Shown here piece after piece: positions 23,317 to 34,525 of a stretch of DNA of 64,000 nucleotides. The DNA is taken from contig NC_135497.1 of NCBI RefSeq assembly GCF_052857255.1, positions 195,458,006 through 195,522,005 on the forward strand. The letters run 5' to 3'. The notes under the pieces were generated by a model. It was not told the DNA's origin. It was given only the letters and a program-made list of their open reading frames with translations, and searched no databases. Each line of letters opens with the position of its first letter. Position 1 is the stretch's first letter. The position numbers and the translations under genes are program-made. The stretch is from Amblyomma americanum. Its lineage: Eukaryota; Arthropoda; Arachnida; Ixodida; Ixodidae.

Positions 23317-23516
23317 TAACATCGTTAAACTCTGCTTATAGTTATTGGAAGTGCTGTTTCTACAGAGTTTCTGTGTATTTTCGACAAAATCCCCTATTGT
23401 ATAAACAGTTAAATCTGAAAAATCTGTTCGATGGCCTTCTCAGCTCTGCTTATGTCAGTAGCACATCCTTTTGGAGCTGCTGCTGTACCTCAATCTAAGG
23501 TTTACCTATAGACGGC

Positions 23517-23752
23517 CGCCATGGTGGCTGAGTGGTTATAGCGCTTGGCTGCCGGCCCAAAAGATGCGGGTTTGATCCCGGCCGGGGCGGTCGAATTTCG
23601 ATGGAGGCGAAGCTTTAGAGGCCCGTGTGCTGTGCGATGTCAGTGCACGTAAAAGAACCCCAGGTGGTCGAAATTTCCGGAGCCCTTCACTATGGCATCC
23701 CTCATAGCCTAAGTCGCTTTGGGACGTTAAACCCCCCATCAACCAAACCGTT
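23517..23752 (+). mobile_element. tRNA-derived SINE A
   Basis: A full-length-looking copy: GCCATGGTGGCTGAGTGGTT head with A box, GCGGGTTTGATCCCGGCC B box, GATGTCAGTGCACGTAAAAG body and a GTCGCTTTGGGACGTTAAAC tail. The tRNA-like head and internal RNA polymerase III promoter boxes are the clearest of the copies here. Confidence 0.9.
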
Positions 23753-24688
23753 TACCTATAGACCTACACACAACTTGTGGCTGTGGTTACCTGGAGAACG
23801 TTAAGTCAGTACGTCATAGCTTGCTGGTGTTTATTGTTTGCACAGTCTTGGTTTCCGTGAATGTACCGACATGACTTACTTGGCTTCACAGAGTTTGGCT
23901 CCAGAGTTTGTGTTTTGGCCTTGAACTCAATTTTGCCGTGCCCAAACATCGTCTCCCTGTGGTTCCCCTGATCTTAGTACTGTGAAAGTGTAGCAGATAC
24001 AACAGGTTTTGCCTATTGGGATGAAGACATTACTTCTTCAGGCAGCTGGCAGAGTTGAAATTATGTGGAGATTATTGCACATTTATGGGAAGAAGGAAAA
24101 CGGAAGACAAAGACGTAAGAGTGAGAACGTGCACATGTAGTGCCATGTGCAAGTTCGGCACTGCATGTTTGTGCTTTTATTTGCCCTCTGCTGTCCACGC
24201 TGCTGTACGAATTGCAGAAAACCAAGGTCCGATTTCTGCCCCTACCTGGCACAAACTAACGTGAGCTTTGTACTGTTAGGAAAGTGCTAGTACACATATG
24301 ATGTATTGCAACCGAGTAGTGATGTACACCAATGACATGCCAGCAGAACTTTCAGTGGTAATAGGGATCTACAAAGAAAACTGATATAACCAGCTTCATT
24401 AATTGAGTATGATTGACATTTTACATTTATGTTATTTGCTTATGGTAACTAACCTTGTGTGCAGTCTTAGATTTCTGCTAGCTGAAGGAAGGCTTTGGAA
24501 AGGGCATACTTTTAATAATTTTCCTTTTGTAGTTACTGTTTCACTCAGTCCTGACTAGTGTAACATGTCTGGGCTCCAGTACATTTGGTTTAAAGCCTCG
24601 TTTTAACACAGCATTACTTGATTTGACATTCAGGTTTCAGATGTACTCGCAAAGCCTTAATAAATATTCGTCTTTATTTTATTCCCAG

Positions 24689-24778
24689 AAAGCAACCAGC
24701 AAGTTATTGACGGTGTTGAAACAGCAGAAATTATTACAGAGGCAACAGAACAACTCTCAAGGGGTCGCAACATGCTCA
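24689..24778 (+). CDS. ODR4: ODR4 homologue, fourth exon in window
   Basis: Acceptor TTATTCCCAG and donor GTAAGT are both strong. The exon completes the codon left open at 12437 and encodes residues 145-174 (ESNQQVIDGVETAEIITEAT...), a polar helical segment linking the folded domain to the membrane anchor. It leaves one base, A, for the last exon. Confidence 0.75.
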
Positions 24779-26526
24779 GTAAGTTGTTTATTATGTGCAA
24801 AACTTGGACTTGGTAAAGTTTTGTTTTGGGGCCCTGAAACACCTTTTTGTTGGTTGTAATTGATACCTAGAAATCACTATCCCACCAAAAAAAAAAAAAA
24901 AAAAAAATTCTTCCATGAGAGCAGAAAGATTGAAGATGTAGTAGCTTACGTTGTGCAGTCCCTCTCAGTTTAAACCGTTTTCTTTTCTCTCAACTTGCAC
25001 CCCAATGGCAGTGTCTGCCACGGCCACAAGCGGTCACCATTGCAGTGGTAGCCCTGCTTTCCACTTTTTTGTACCTATTCATGCTACATTAGTTGTTTTA
25101 CATTTGTGATAGTGAGCACATAACTAGCAGCCTTTTCACTGCACATGAAAAACATGTGAGTAAAGCAAACTCGGGAAGTGAAAGGTGGTTGCGTCATGCA
25201 GTTGTTGGCGAGCTCTAGTGGTGCTCACGAGACTGAACTGCTGCTGAGGGCACATATCATTTTAGAGAGACTGAGAAGTCCTTTTTGTTCATTTCAGTAA
25301 ATTTGATTTGTTAATTTGCCTATGTTATAAAATTCTAGTACAGCTGTGCGCATTTTTTGTGAGACTTAAAAAAACCTTTTCCAGATTTTTTTTTTATGCG
25401 AACTGATGTCACAGTACAGCTGCTAGCCGATTATGCAAGGCAGATAAAACTTGCAGTCTGATTCACTCCCGCTGAATCTTTTCTCCTGCACTGCATTTTG
25501 CTCAGATAAAATTATAGTCAAATCACAGATAATGCACTCAAGTGAGGATAGGTGAAGAAAAAGACGGGAGGAGAAAGCAAGTGTGCCTGGGACTTGCTGT
25601 GCACTGTCGGAAACAGCATTCTTGTCGAGATGATAAAAGGGGGCTCAAAAAGTGGATTTTTGCTGTTGCTATCTACTTAATTAGCCTGTCAAAGTAATGC
25701 AAGTTTAATTCGCAACTTACAAGTTACATCTTTAGAGAGTGAAGAGGTAGAACTTTACGGAGATACCAGGTGTGAGCTCCTAGGACACTGAAAATATTGT
25801 GTTCAAAGTAAAATGGCAGCAGTGGGACGTCCCACAAAGATGTCGACTCCACACATAGGTCGGCTCCCTTAGTTTCCGAAGGCCATTTTTGCAGAAAGTC
25901 GGCACAGCTTCGATTAGTCTGGTAAAGCTTCAGTGCCCTCTCTTTCTTTTTCTTCATGTAAAGGCCTTGTGTGTTAAAAAATACATGATTTTGAAAATGC
26001 CTATTGTGCTGTTCAGCCAAAACTAAAGTGCTGCAGTGCAACATTGAAACATCCGACACGAAGCAGAAGTGCTGAAAGGAATGTCACTCTATTGTCGTTT
26101 TTTTGTGTGTACCAGAAGTACTATTTGAATTATTCGCTTCAAGTTGTTTGAAGACAATTACTATGCATTTCGAACCCAAAAGCTACATTTGCCCAGGCCT
26201 ACTGATATTTTTCACACACTTTTGCAAGCCGAAATGAAGCATGATGTGGCAAGACGACTCGTGGTTTAGATGTCCTATTTTCCTGGAATGGCAAGTGGTC
26301 ATTTTCCAATCCAACTGAACTCAGTGATGCAACATTAAGGCTTGCAACTGAGAATGACATGCTATAACTAGGAAGAATGCCATTAAAAGTGAAGTATGTG
26401 ATGGTTTTTCTGCATTGCCAAATATCCAACATGGTTTTTCTGTAACTTCACACAATTGTATTACAAGATACGAAGAATGCTGTGGCGTAAGTTCACCCAG
26501 TAATTACTTTTGTTCTTTGATTACAG
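24779..26526 (+). other. Last ODR4 intron, 1.75 kb
   Basis: Holds a poly-A run at 24884-24907. No transposon or exon signal was recognised. Confidence 0.6.
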
Positions 26527-26594
26527 TCCCAATTGCAAGTGCGGCCATAGCTGCTCTTGGTGCTGGGATTTCCTACTTGTTGCTCCAGGACTAA
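26527..26594 (+). CDS. ODR4: ODR4 homologue, last coding exon with membrane anchor
   Basis: Acceptor TTTGATTACAG precedes the exon. The split Ile codon joins in frame and the exon encodes residues 175-196: a ~20-residue alanine/isoleucine-rich hydrophobic helix followed by QD and TAA. A C-terminal transmembrane segment is how known ODR-4 proteins end. A possible ATTAAA polyadenylation signal lies at 26683-26688. The total in-window coding length, 591 nt, is exactly divisible by three. Confidence 0.85.
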
Positions 26595-27297
26595 GTCCAC
26601 TTGCAGAACTAGAAATTCCCCGAAGCAAAAAATTAACCCGTTTCTGATGTTCCATCACTGTCATGAATGATTGATGTACAGAATTAAAAAGTGCTTCTAA
26701 AAAAGAAAAAAATTGTCTGGACATTTGTGTTAAGCGTGTTGTATTCATTCTGTGGGCACATGGATGGAGACTTCATGCAACCTTGGTATGGCTACGGAAT
26801 GCGTGCCTGTGGTTATGTATTTAGCTTGCCACCATGAATGGGGGGTCTCTGGCCCCCCCTTTATATTTCTCTGACCAGTCTGTCAAACCTGAAGGTGCAG
26901 TCTAGGAATTCCCCCTTTTGAAATATGAATGCCATTGATTTCTACGCTATAGCAATTTTGAATCCAGACTTGCATCATTAGGCAGCCCTTGGCCAGCTTT
27001 TAAGCCTCCAACCATTTCTTGGTAACATATACCGCGTAGGCATTCGAATTACCTTTGTTATTTCTGAACTTATAGGGTTGTAATAAGAGGTATAAATGTG
27101 TCTTCTCCGCTTAAATGCGGCTGACAAAGTTCAAAACCGCTGACCCCACCCCGTGACTGCGAGTGCTACCGAGCACACGCCAACCACGGCAAGCCTTGCT
27201 CTGAGGGGGAACAAAGGATCGACACTTTAGCTGACATAGACATGGCATTTATTTATGCAACAACAATGCCGGATAGCAACAAAATACGCTAAGGTGG

Positions 27298-27541
27298 TTA
27301 TGATGGATTTTTATGGCGCAAGGGCATCTGTGGCCAAAGAGTGCCATGGCATAAGGTTTTCTTCTACTCAAGGTGGGGTTAACGACCCATTTCCTAAGCA
27401 TTTCACCCTAAATAAGCTGAGCACCCGACCAGGGGAAAGCTTGTACCAATTGTATCACTGGTGGTACCCTGTGGCACTGGGGATCACACTCTGCATTTCC
27501 CGCATACGAAGCAGATGCTTAGATCACTAGGCAACCGCTGC
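27298..27541 (-). mobile_element. tRNA-derived SINE B
   Basis: On the - strand the head is GCGGTTGCCTAGTGATCTAA with a B-box-like GTGTGATCCCCAGTG, then GGTACCACCAGTGATAC, CTTTCCCCTGGTCGGGTGCT and a terminal GCGCCATAAAAATCCATCAT. The same order of blocks occurs at 55712-55973, defining a second SINE family distinct from SINE A. Confidence 0.75.
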
Positions 27542-27629
27542 TAAGGAATCGAGGTCATTTGACTCACCAGCAAGGCTACAAGCAAACATTTGCCCATAGG
27601 GGAAAAGCTCTAGGGCCGGACGGGTTGAG

Positions 27630-27917
27630 CTAAAGGGAAATGTCCCCACTAAGCCTCTCCTTGCTGGTGGAGAGTGGAGCACTGCGCCGCATGTCAGCGT
27701 GCGTCGAGTTGCCGAGCTGAACAGCAAGTGGTGTCCCCCCAAGCGCGTACGCAGCAATCTTGCTGTCCATGGTGCTCGGGTCGCTGCGACGCCGGTGCCC
27801 TCCTTTGTTAAAGTAACTAGAAACCAGGGAGGGCCCATCATGGGGAGCAAATTGAAGGGGACGAGTTCCCACCAACTCCAGGGCCTTGGGCATACAATCC
27901 ATGCTTTCGTCGAAATC
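27630..27917 (-). CDS. Possible terminal coding exon of a - strand gene
   Basis: After a pyrimidine-poor acceptor (ACTTTGCTAG) a ~98-codon open frame runs to a stop at 27630, with a protein-like composition (PKALELVGTRPLQF... MDSKIAAYALGG...). The GC content is well above the flanks. A second frame is also open across most of the stretch, so coding status is uncertain. It lies downstream of the pseudokinase stop on the same strand and could be a separate gene's 3' end or an alternative last exon. No family was recognised. Confidence 0.3.
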   Translation of the reverse strand, partial: DFDESMDCMPKALELVGTRPLQFAPHDGPSLVSSYFNKGGHRRRSDPSTMDSKIAAYALGGTPLAVQLGNSTHADMRRSAPLSTSKERLSGDISL

Positions 27918-28098
27918 TGGATGAATACTAGCAAAGTATGCTCAATTGTTTTTACAGATTTACCACACAATGCAAATGTGTCATTATCTTGCTTAAATTT
28001 CTTTTTGCAGCTTCACGTTCTTGGACATCCTTATCTCACTTCAAAAAGCAGGGCGGCTATTCTTGAATTATCATTCGGCAGAAGAGTATCCACCCAGA

Positions 28099-28866
28099 TG
28101 TAAAAAGATGCGGCAACACATAAGCTAAAAACTGCAAAAACATTTATTTGAGATCCAATATTATTCAATAAAAGTGCTCTTCTTGAGCAACCAGGTGCGA
28201 CAATCTGTCACAAAACATTTTTGACTAGATAAACAAAAAGCAGCACACATATCCTTGAGATATTTAAATGCATTTTCCCCACTGGAAGATGACATCCCTG
28301 AGAGCTTGCTTGAGCTCCAAGTCTTGCAGCCGACAGCCACGTCTTTTTCCCAGGGCATTATGAAACAATAAAAGCGCTCTTCTTGAGCAACCAAGGTAAA
28401 AAGATGCGGCAACACATAAGCTAAAAACTGCAAAAACATTTATTTGAGATCCAATATTATTCAATAAAAGTGCTCTTCTTGAGCAACCAGGTGCGACAAT
28501 CTGTCACAAAACATTTTTGACTAGATAAACAACAAAAAGCAGCATACATATCCTTGAGATATTTAAATGCATTTTCCCCACTGGAAGATGACATCCCTAA
28601 GAGCTTGCTTGAGCTCCAAGTCTTGCAGCCGACCGCCAGACTTTTTCCCAGGGCATTATGAAACAATAAAAGCGCTCTTCTTGAGCAACCAGGTGCGGCA
28701 ATCTGTCACAAAACATTTTTGACTAGATAAACAACAAAAAGCAGCGCACATATCCTTGAGATATTTAAATGCATTTTCCCCACTGGAAGATGACATCCCT
28801 GAGAGCTTGCTTGAGCTCCAAGTCTTGCAGCCGACCGCCACGTCTTTTTCCCAGGGCGTTATGAAA
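28099..28866. repeat. Complex tandem repeat, ~200-bp unit
   Basis: The block CAATAAAAGTGCTCTTCTTG (or a one-base variant) starts at about 28167, 28367, 28461 and 28664. Three near-identical ~200-bp units carry CACTGGAAGATGACATCCCT, and a 94-bp spacer beginning GTAAAAAGATGCGGCAACAC occurs twice (28100 and 28396). On the - strand all units keep the same short open frames (for example LQDLELKQALRDVIFQWG). It may be a duplicated 3'-UTR or last exon, or a minisatellite. Confidence 0.8.
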
Positions 28867-30285
28867 CAAGAGGAGGAAAAAAACTTAATTAGGCTGTAGG
28901 CTCACAACATACACATTACTCACTACAACTCTCACAACCAACAAACATAATGCAGAGCATTAGCTTTTACTGCATTTCATTCATACATGCAAGTCATATA
29001 TAACCAACAATTTCAAAAATAATAGCAGCAAAGCTCTTCTTGCTGGCATGGATATAAGTATGTAGTGCACAGTACTAAAAAAATTGTGCACTTAAGACAG
29101 CTGAAAATAAGCAAATGAGAGTTCAGGCACAAAATGACACACAGCAGTTACACACTGATATGTGTGAAGGACCTCCGAAATGAATCGTCACAATGCACAT
29201 GCCTACAGTGCTAAGTGCAGGCTCATCGACACAAGCAAACATGCTCCTTGCAGTAATGAGCTATAGGCTGGGAAGGTGCACTAAGCAGTGCCACCACCTG
29301 GCAGGGGACTATGCTTAGTGTGGGTTGCTCCCAGCATTGCCTGCTAGTCGGCAATATGTACCCCCTTTGCTAAAAGTAACTTCTTAGCCATATTGTGGAG
29401 CCCTTACAGCAGTCCTACAAACCAAAGGTCATGAAAGGTGAGGACAAGGGTTCTCCTTACCTAACAGTATTAAAGCTTAGTGGCTGCCATAAGTGCCCTG
29501 CTACAGGGCTAAGAATAAGAAGCAAAACCCCGTTGATCGGTTACTTTTGACAATTATCATACATGCGTGTGTATGACAAGAACCCCTAGTAATGGCTGCT
29601 TGTTTCCCAGTTTCAAAGTGCTCATAGTGGCTTGTCTGCTTCTTTTGGTGAAAGAATAGAGTCTCATATTGTTATCTTGCAATGAAAATGCAGTTAACAT
29701 TGAGTATGCCATGTCAGGCATGTAGGATTGTCTTGCACCACATCAGTCTGGCAGTTAGGTTTCTTTGACGGACGGCATTTTCAACGCGCGCGCACACACA
29801 CACAGTCTATTTGAGTAGTTCAGCCAAATGCAAATTAGGTACACAAGCATTTTGGTTTCACTTCGGTTCCGGTGCTAGAATCCATTGTTCACAGATGGAA
29901 GTTGTTCAGATAGCAATACTGAGTTAATTCCCATATATGCAGACTTGGTCGTTCTCTGCATTCATAGATTACAGGGAGTCCTCATACTAGGCCACTCCCC
30001 TGCAATGGCAAGGGCTGCTGCCGATGGGGCTAGTGAGACCCAGGTTGCACACCAATCATTAACTATACTGCGACCTGCTGCGATGGGCGGCTTGCCCACA
30101 ACTTGGTGGGCAGTGGCAAGTGAGCACCCTGCCACAAAGCAGCCTGCAAACAGACGGATGGACACAATGGCCACAATAAGTGCTAGCAAGCTAAAACATT
30201 AGATACCATGTTAAAAACAAATGACCTGGTCATTGCTGGAAGTATAACAGAACGGAGCCGTCCAGCAACTAAATGCTCCTCATCA
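28867..30285. other. Intergenic or 3'-flanking stretch, mostly unassigned
   Basis: Contains a short CG/CA dinucleotide run near 29788-29803. A - strand exon-like segment at 30075-30143 has phase 0, acceptor GTTTGCAG and donor GTCGCA (AALWQGAHLPLPTKLWASRP), but it cannot be tied to a gene. Nothing else was recognised. Confidence 0.4.
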
Positions 30286-30289
30286 GCTT

Positions 30290-30860
30290 CGTGATAGTTG
30301 GGATTTGAGGTGTACAGGGTCATCCTGGAAGTAATGCCGCAAACTTTAAAGGAGACTAACAGCGATACTAAGAACAAAATAGAGCAAGATTTCAGCTACA
30401 CAGTCACTGTTCGACAAAGTCACCACCACATGTGATGCACCTTTGCCATTAATGAATGGAGCTTGTATGTGGCAGTCATAAAAATTTGAACCAGCAGAGG
30501 AAAGCCATTTTCTTACAGCTGTGATGACAGCATGCGAGTCTAGAAAATGCTATACCATATCCCACGTAGTCCATCTTTCATTAGGCCAATGGTTTGCAAG
30601 TATGAAGCTGCTAAATTCAGACTAAGGTGGATGCGGCAGAATGGCCGAGCCAAAGTTTGCAATACGCTCCATGGTTGTCAAACACTGGCATGGGCCTGGT
30701 GTTGCAGCAAAATTCTGCCTTCTCTGGTCTGACTCCAGAAATTCAGACTTTCAGCTTAGAGCCTCTCCAAGTTTTCTGAACTGACAGCTTCTTGAGAGTC
30801 CAAGACATCCAAAAGAATCACACCCTGGCTATTACAATAGGCTGTGCATATCACTTTGCT
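30290..30860 (-). mobile_element. mariner-type transposase relic
   Basis: The - strand carries scattered fragments in different frames that resemble the C-terminal third of mariner transposases: a PSDFHLFG-like block decayed to SPSDF-type codons, then an A-V-R-K-W-L-S-S-A-G-S-x-F-Y-D block and a C-G-G-D-F-V-E-Q ending. Stops and shifts are frequent. The outer segment GGAAGTAATGCCGCAAACTT resembles a mariner terminal repeat. This is an old, non-functional copy. Confidence 0.4.
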
Positions 30861-31332
30861 TGCCAGTGGCTCCGTCTAGCACTTCAGTATTGAATTCATG
30901 TCGGCGCTCCCTGGGCTGTCTTATCGATTCCAGCTCCAGCCGTTGCTCATAGCAACCTTAGGAGTGGTGCTGGTTGCTGACTATGCAAGACACATGGAAA
31001 AGCTGTGGTAAAAAAGAAGGGCTTTGTGCTTTGTTTGTGAGTACCATGTGCCAAGTAGGATTACGTGATTTCGTTGAAACATTCATGGTGATGCCTCTAG
31101 TCTACAGTGTATGGAGCCCGACTTCGGCGAAAAATTTCAATTTGTTTGCACAAGAGGTGCACTGCACAGGACTTCATGATGCCCTGTTTAATTTGCATGC
31201 ACAAGATTGGGCTGTATACAAAGATGATTAAATTTCTTTTGCTAATATTGCATTCCATGAATTTTTGCCTGCAGGTGTACTCTACATGTTGAATGTGCTA
31301 TAACCTACCAAACTAGGGTGCTTCCAGGCCCT

Positions 31333-31497
31333 TCAAGTAGGCATGCCAAACGAAGGTGCTCCACTTGCAGTGTCATGTTGGCTGACCAGTGATGCAAAAA
31401 ATGGTCTCAGCAGTAGCTCTGCAGCTGTAGGCCGCAACCTTGGCTCCTTGTTCACCAGGGACTGGATAATGACCAAGTCCTCCTTTTCACGTTGTTG
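31333..31497 (-). CDS. Pseudokinase gene, last coding exon
   Basis: This is the fifth of five phase-0 exons on the - strand (63685-63798, 56230-56511, 36943-37065, 35590-35655, 31333-31497) giving a 249-residue fragment plus stop. The exon follows the acceptor TTTGGAACAG and encodes QQREKEDLVIIQSLVNKEPR followed by LRPTAAELLLRPFF, the end of a kinase C-lobe with the structural Arg of helix I (K-E-P-R-L-R-P-T). A short tail ends in TGA at 31333. A possible alternative donor (CTG followed by GTCAGC) before the stop would permit longer isoforms. Confidence 0.65.
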   Translation of the reverse strand, partial: QQREKEDLVIIQSLVNKEPRLRPTAAELLLRPFFASLVSQHDTASGAPSFGMPT

Positions 31498-32366
31498 CTG
31501 TTCCAAATGTGCAATGAAACTTATTACCACACCTTGAAGAGTTATACCACAGACAGACACCGGCATTCAAGTTGAGTACCTGTATTTTTGCAATACTCCA
31601 GCATATATAATAATCTGGATGACAATGTCAGCAAAATTATACAAACATACTTTTCATATTTAAATTGAAAACTGCTATCTCAAGAACGAAGACCAGCAGT
31701 CATGGTCTACACAATGCCATGGAGTAATGGACTAAAGGGAATTCAGTAGTCCGAACTCCTGAAATTGCTCATGCAGCCCCTAAATACAATGCAAAGAAAT
31801 TTGTTTTTGAACATTTTATAAATGAGCCTGAATGGGGAAAAATAAATGAATAAACTTGGCTACTACTGTCAATGATACCTATGTAGTACTACTTTTCTTT
31901 GTGACACCCCTGTACACTTCATGCATAATGGCCAGGACAGATTTGGTGAGAATAAACTTAAGAATACAATTAGGCTGTCATTAGATTAGTGCATTGTCAA
32001 TTCAGTCATGCTACCAGTAAAAAAGTGAGGCATGATAATTCCATAGTGAACAGTTTTACCTCACCAGTCTCAAACTATGTTGCAACCATCTCACTATCTA
32101 TCTTAGACCAGAATAACTATGTGCCATATAGGCTGCATTAGTTATGAGCAACAGCACCTAATATATTTAAGCTGTGAGTGAAACAATCTAACATGTTTAC
32201 AAAATTAGCACTACTCTAATGTACTTTTAGCTGTTGCAGTTACTGCATTTGCCCATATGCAGCGCCACCACAATTAACGCGAGGGTCACTTTTGCCAGCA
32301 TGGAACAGGAAAAAAAGAAGACACTATAAGTAATGCTAAGCAGAATGATGCTGCAATATACTGATA

Positions 32367-34525
32367 CAGTGAAAGCTCGTTAATTCGGACAATCGGATAA
32401 TTCGACCTGCACGCATAGTCCCTACAATTATATATAGGACTCTATGGGGCAAAACTCTAGTTTATTCTGACAAATTTTACCGCCCATCGGTTAATTCGAC
32501 CTAGTTCCACGGCCCGCCAAGAGCGGCGCTACTGTAAAGTTGGAAAAAAAGAATGTAGCGTAGGCCATCCGTACGGTCATCGTCATCAGCAGTGCGAGAG
32601 AGGGCGAGGGAAGCAAGGTTAGCAGTGGCCGAAGCGCCCGGTGTCTTTCTTTGTGCTTCGTTGCCTCTTGCAGTCGTGCTCAGTCGTCGTGTTAACCCTA
32701 TCTTCAGCAAGTCTCGTTTTGGCGTGTGTCGTCGTTGCCCCGTGTTTCTTGATGCTACGATCGCGGTTATTGAACCCTAACACGCCTTTTCTGGATATTG
32801 CGTGCTTTGCCAGCGTGTTTACTGTGCTGTTTTCGAGTGCGTAGCGCGCCGTGCCTGCGCGCCTCGCCATCGCGTCCTGCTCCGATGGCGACACCGACAA
32901 AGCGGCCGAAGTACAACCAGGCGAAGGACCTAGCCACGAAAGTGGAAATATTGAAGGTGCTGAAGGATGGTGTTTCACGCTCTGACGTGATGGTCAAGTA
33001 TGATGTTAAAAGAACCACCTTGGCCACTTACGTGAAGAATGAAAACAGCATTATGGAGGCGTTTGACAGTGAAGCCTACGGTGACAAAAGGAAACGACTG
33101 CGGACTGCGGCCCACCCGGAACTCGAAGAAGCCGTAATGCGATGGATTAGAAACGCACGTGAGGCCTACCTCCCTGTGAGTGGGCCATTAATTTGTGCCC
33201 AGCCTGAAAGGCTTGCCACAAAAATGAACCTTGAAGAGTTCAAAGCTTCTGAAGGTTGGCTTGCTCGCTTCAGAAGCCGTCACAATCTGACTTTTAAGAG
33301 TGTGTGTGGCGAAAGAGCATCCGTGGACGAAGACAGGATCGAGGAGTGGCGGATCACCGGGCTTCGTGAACACCTAGCTGCGTACGACGCTCCGAATATA
33401 TTTAACACCGACGAAACAGCGCTTTTCTTTAAAGCACTCCCGGATAAGACGATCACCTTTAAAGGCGACCCCTGCACAGCAGGGAAAAGAAGCAAAGAAA
33501 GGGTCACTGTGCTACTTGCCGCCAACATGACGGGAACAGAGCGTCTGCCTCTCCTAGTGATCGGAAAGGCTCAGAAGCCGAGGTGCTTCAAGAACGCGCG
33601 GCGCCTTCCAATTGAATACCAAGCCAACAGGAAGGCTTGGATGACGTCCAGCATATTTCAGTCCTGGCTTCATCAATTGGATCGGTGTTTTCGAGCTGAG
33701 AAACGGAAGGTCCTCATGGTTGTGGACAATTGCAGTGCTCACTGCAAGGTGTCGGGCCTGGAATGGATTAAGCTTGTGTTCCTCCCGCCGAATACAACCG
33801 CAGCCCTTCAGCCCATGGACCAGGGCATAATCCAGCATATAAAATGCAAGTACAGAAAGCATGTATTGCAGCGCATGCTTCTCTGTATGGAAGCTGGGAA
33901 GAAGTACGACCTTACGCTCCTCAGCGCTTTGAACATTCTGGCGCACGAATGGGCCAACACGCCTACAGCAGTTATTGCGAACTGCTTTCGGCACAGCGGT
34001 TTTGTGCAACCGAACTGCGGTGTGGGGGAACTGCCGACAGAAGCAGCTGACGCAACCACAGAAGACGACAGCTGTTTCGACAGCGTTTTGCCTCCTGCCG
34101 TGCGGCTCGCGGATTACGTGTCCATCGATGATGGTGTCGCCATTGCCGGTCAGCTGACCGAGGACGAAATCATCCAAGAAGTGACAGGCGCAGACAACGA
34201 CGATTCGTCGGAAGATGACGTTGTGAGCACCTGCCCCAAACGCCGAAGCGCACGGTGAAAGAAGCCGCAGAAGCCTTGTCCGTGCTGGAAGACTTCTGTG
34301 AACAAATTCCGGATGGTTCGCGTGCCGCGGAGCATCTGGCAGCTGTTAGAGCTATGTAGCCGCTCAAATTCGCCCGAAAAAGCAGACGACGATAACAAAC
34401 TTCTTTGCCAAATAAAGGTATGTCATGCTGGGGCAAATTTCATGTTTTTTGTGGTTCATTCGACATTCGGTTAATTCGACAATTTTTCGCGGTCCCGTCA
34501 GTGTCGAATTAACGAGCTTTTACTG
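32367..34525 (+). mobile_element. pogo/Tigger transposon, near complete
   Basis: The element is 2159 bp with terminal repeats CAGTGAAAGCTCGTTAATTC on the left and the complement of CAGTAAAAGCTCGTTAATTC on the right, flanked by TA (32365-32366 and 34526-34527). A subterminal block GGTTAATTCGAC is also repeated near both ends (about 32486 and 34470). It contains one long transposase ORF and an AATAAA at about 34410. It lies in the 4.1-kb pseudokinase intron, opposite to that gene. Confidence 0.9.
32885..34258 (+). CDS. pogo/Tigger-type DDE transposase
   Basis: The start is the ATG of MATPTKRPKY; an upstream in-frame ATG at 32798 adds 29 residues that look unlike the family. The 457-residue protein has an N-terminal CENP-B/Psq-type helix-turn-helix (about 10-60), a second CENP-B/Tc5-type DNA-binding domain (about 70-140, with GWLARFRSRHNL) and a DDE_1 domain with catalytic-type Asp at 176 (NTDET), 281 (VVDNCSAH) and 312 (LQPMDQG). 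It ends in an acidic DDSSEDD segment. Beyond the stop, another frame continues for about 34 codons of helical sequence typical of the Tigger C-terminus, so a single indel near 34240 has probably shortened the tail. The core frame is otherwise undamaged. Confidence 0.9.
   Translation: MATPTKRPKYNQAKDLATKVEILKVLKDGVSRSDVMVKYDVKRTTLATYVKNENSIMEAFDSEAYGDKRKRLRTAAHPELEEAVMRWIRNAREAYLPVSGPLICAQPERLATKMNLEEFKASEGWLARFRSRHNLTFKSVCGERASVDEDRIEEWRITGLREHLAAYDAPNIFNTDETALFFKALPDKTITFKGDPCTAGKRSKERVTVLLAANMTGTERLPLLVIGKAQKPRCFKNARRLPIEYQANRKAWMTSSIFQSWLHQLDRCFRAEKRKVLMVVDNCSAHCKVSGLEWIKLVFLPPNTTAALQPMDQGIIQHIKCKYRKHVLQRMLLCMEAGKKYDLTLLSALNILAHEWANTPTAVIANCFRHSGFVQPNCGVGELPTEAADATTEDDSCFDSVLPPAVRLADYVSIDDGVAIAGQLTEDEIIQEVTGADNDDSSEDDVVSTCPKRRSAR

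Noticed and set aside
28161..28841. Repeated 60-90-codon - strand ORFs as a multi-copy gene
   Set aside because: They are the same frame in tandem repeat units with stops at unit boundaries; kept only as a repeat with a note about a possible duplicated last exon.
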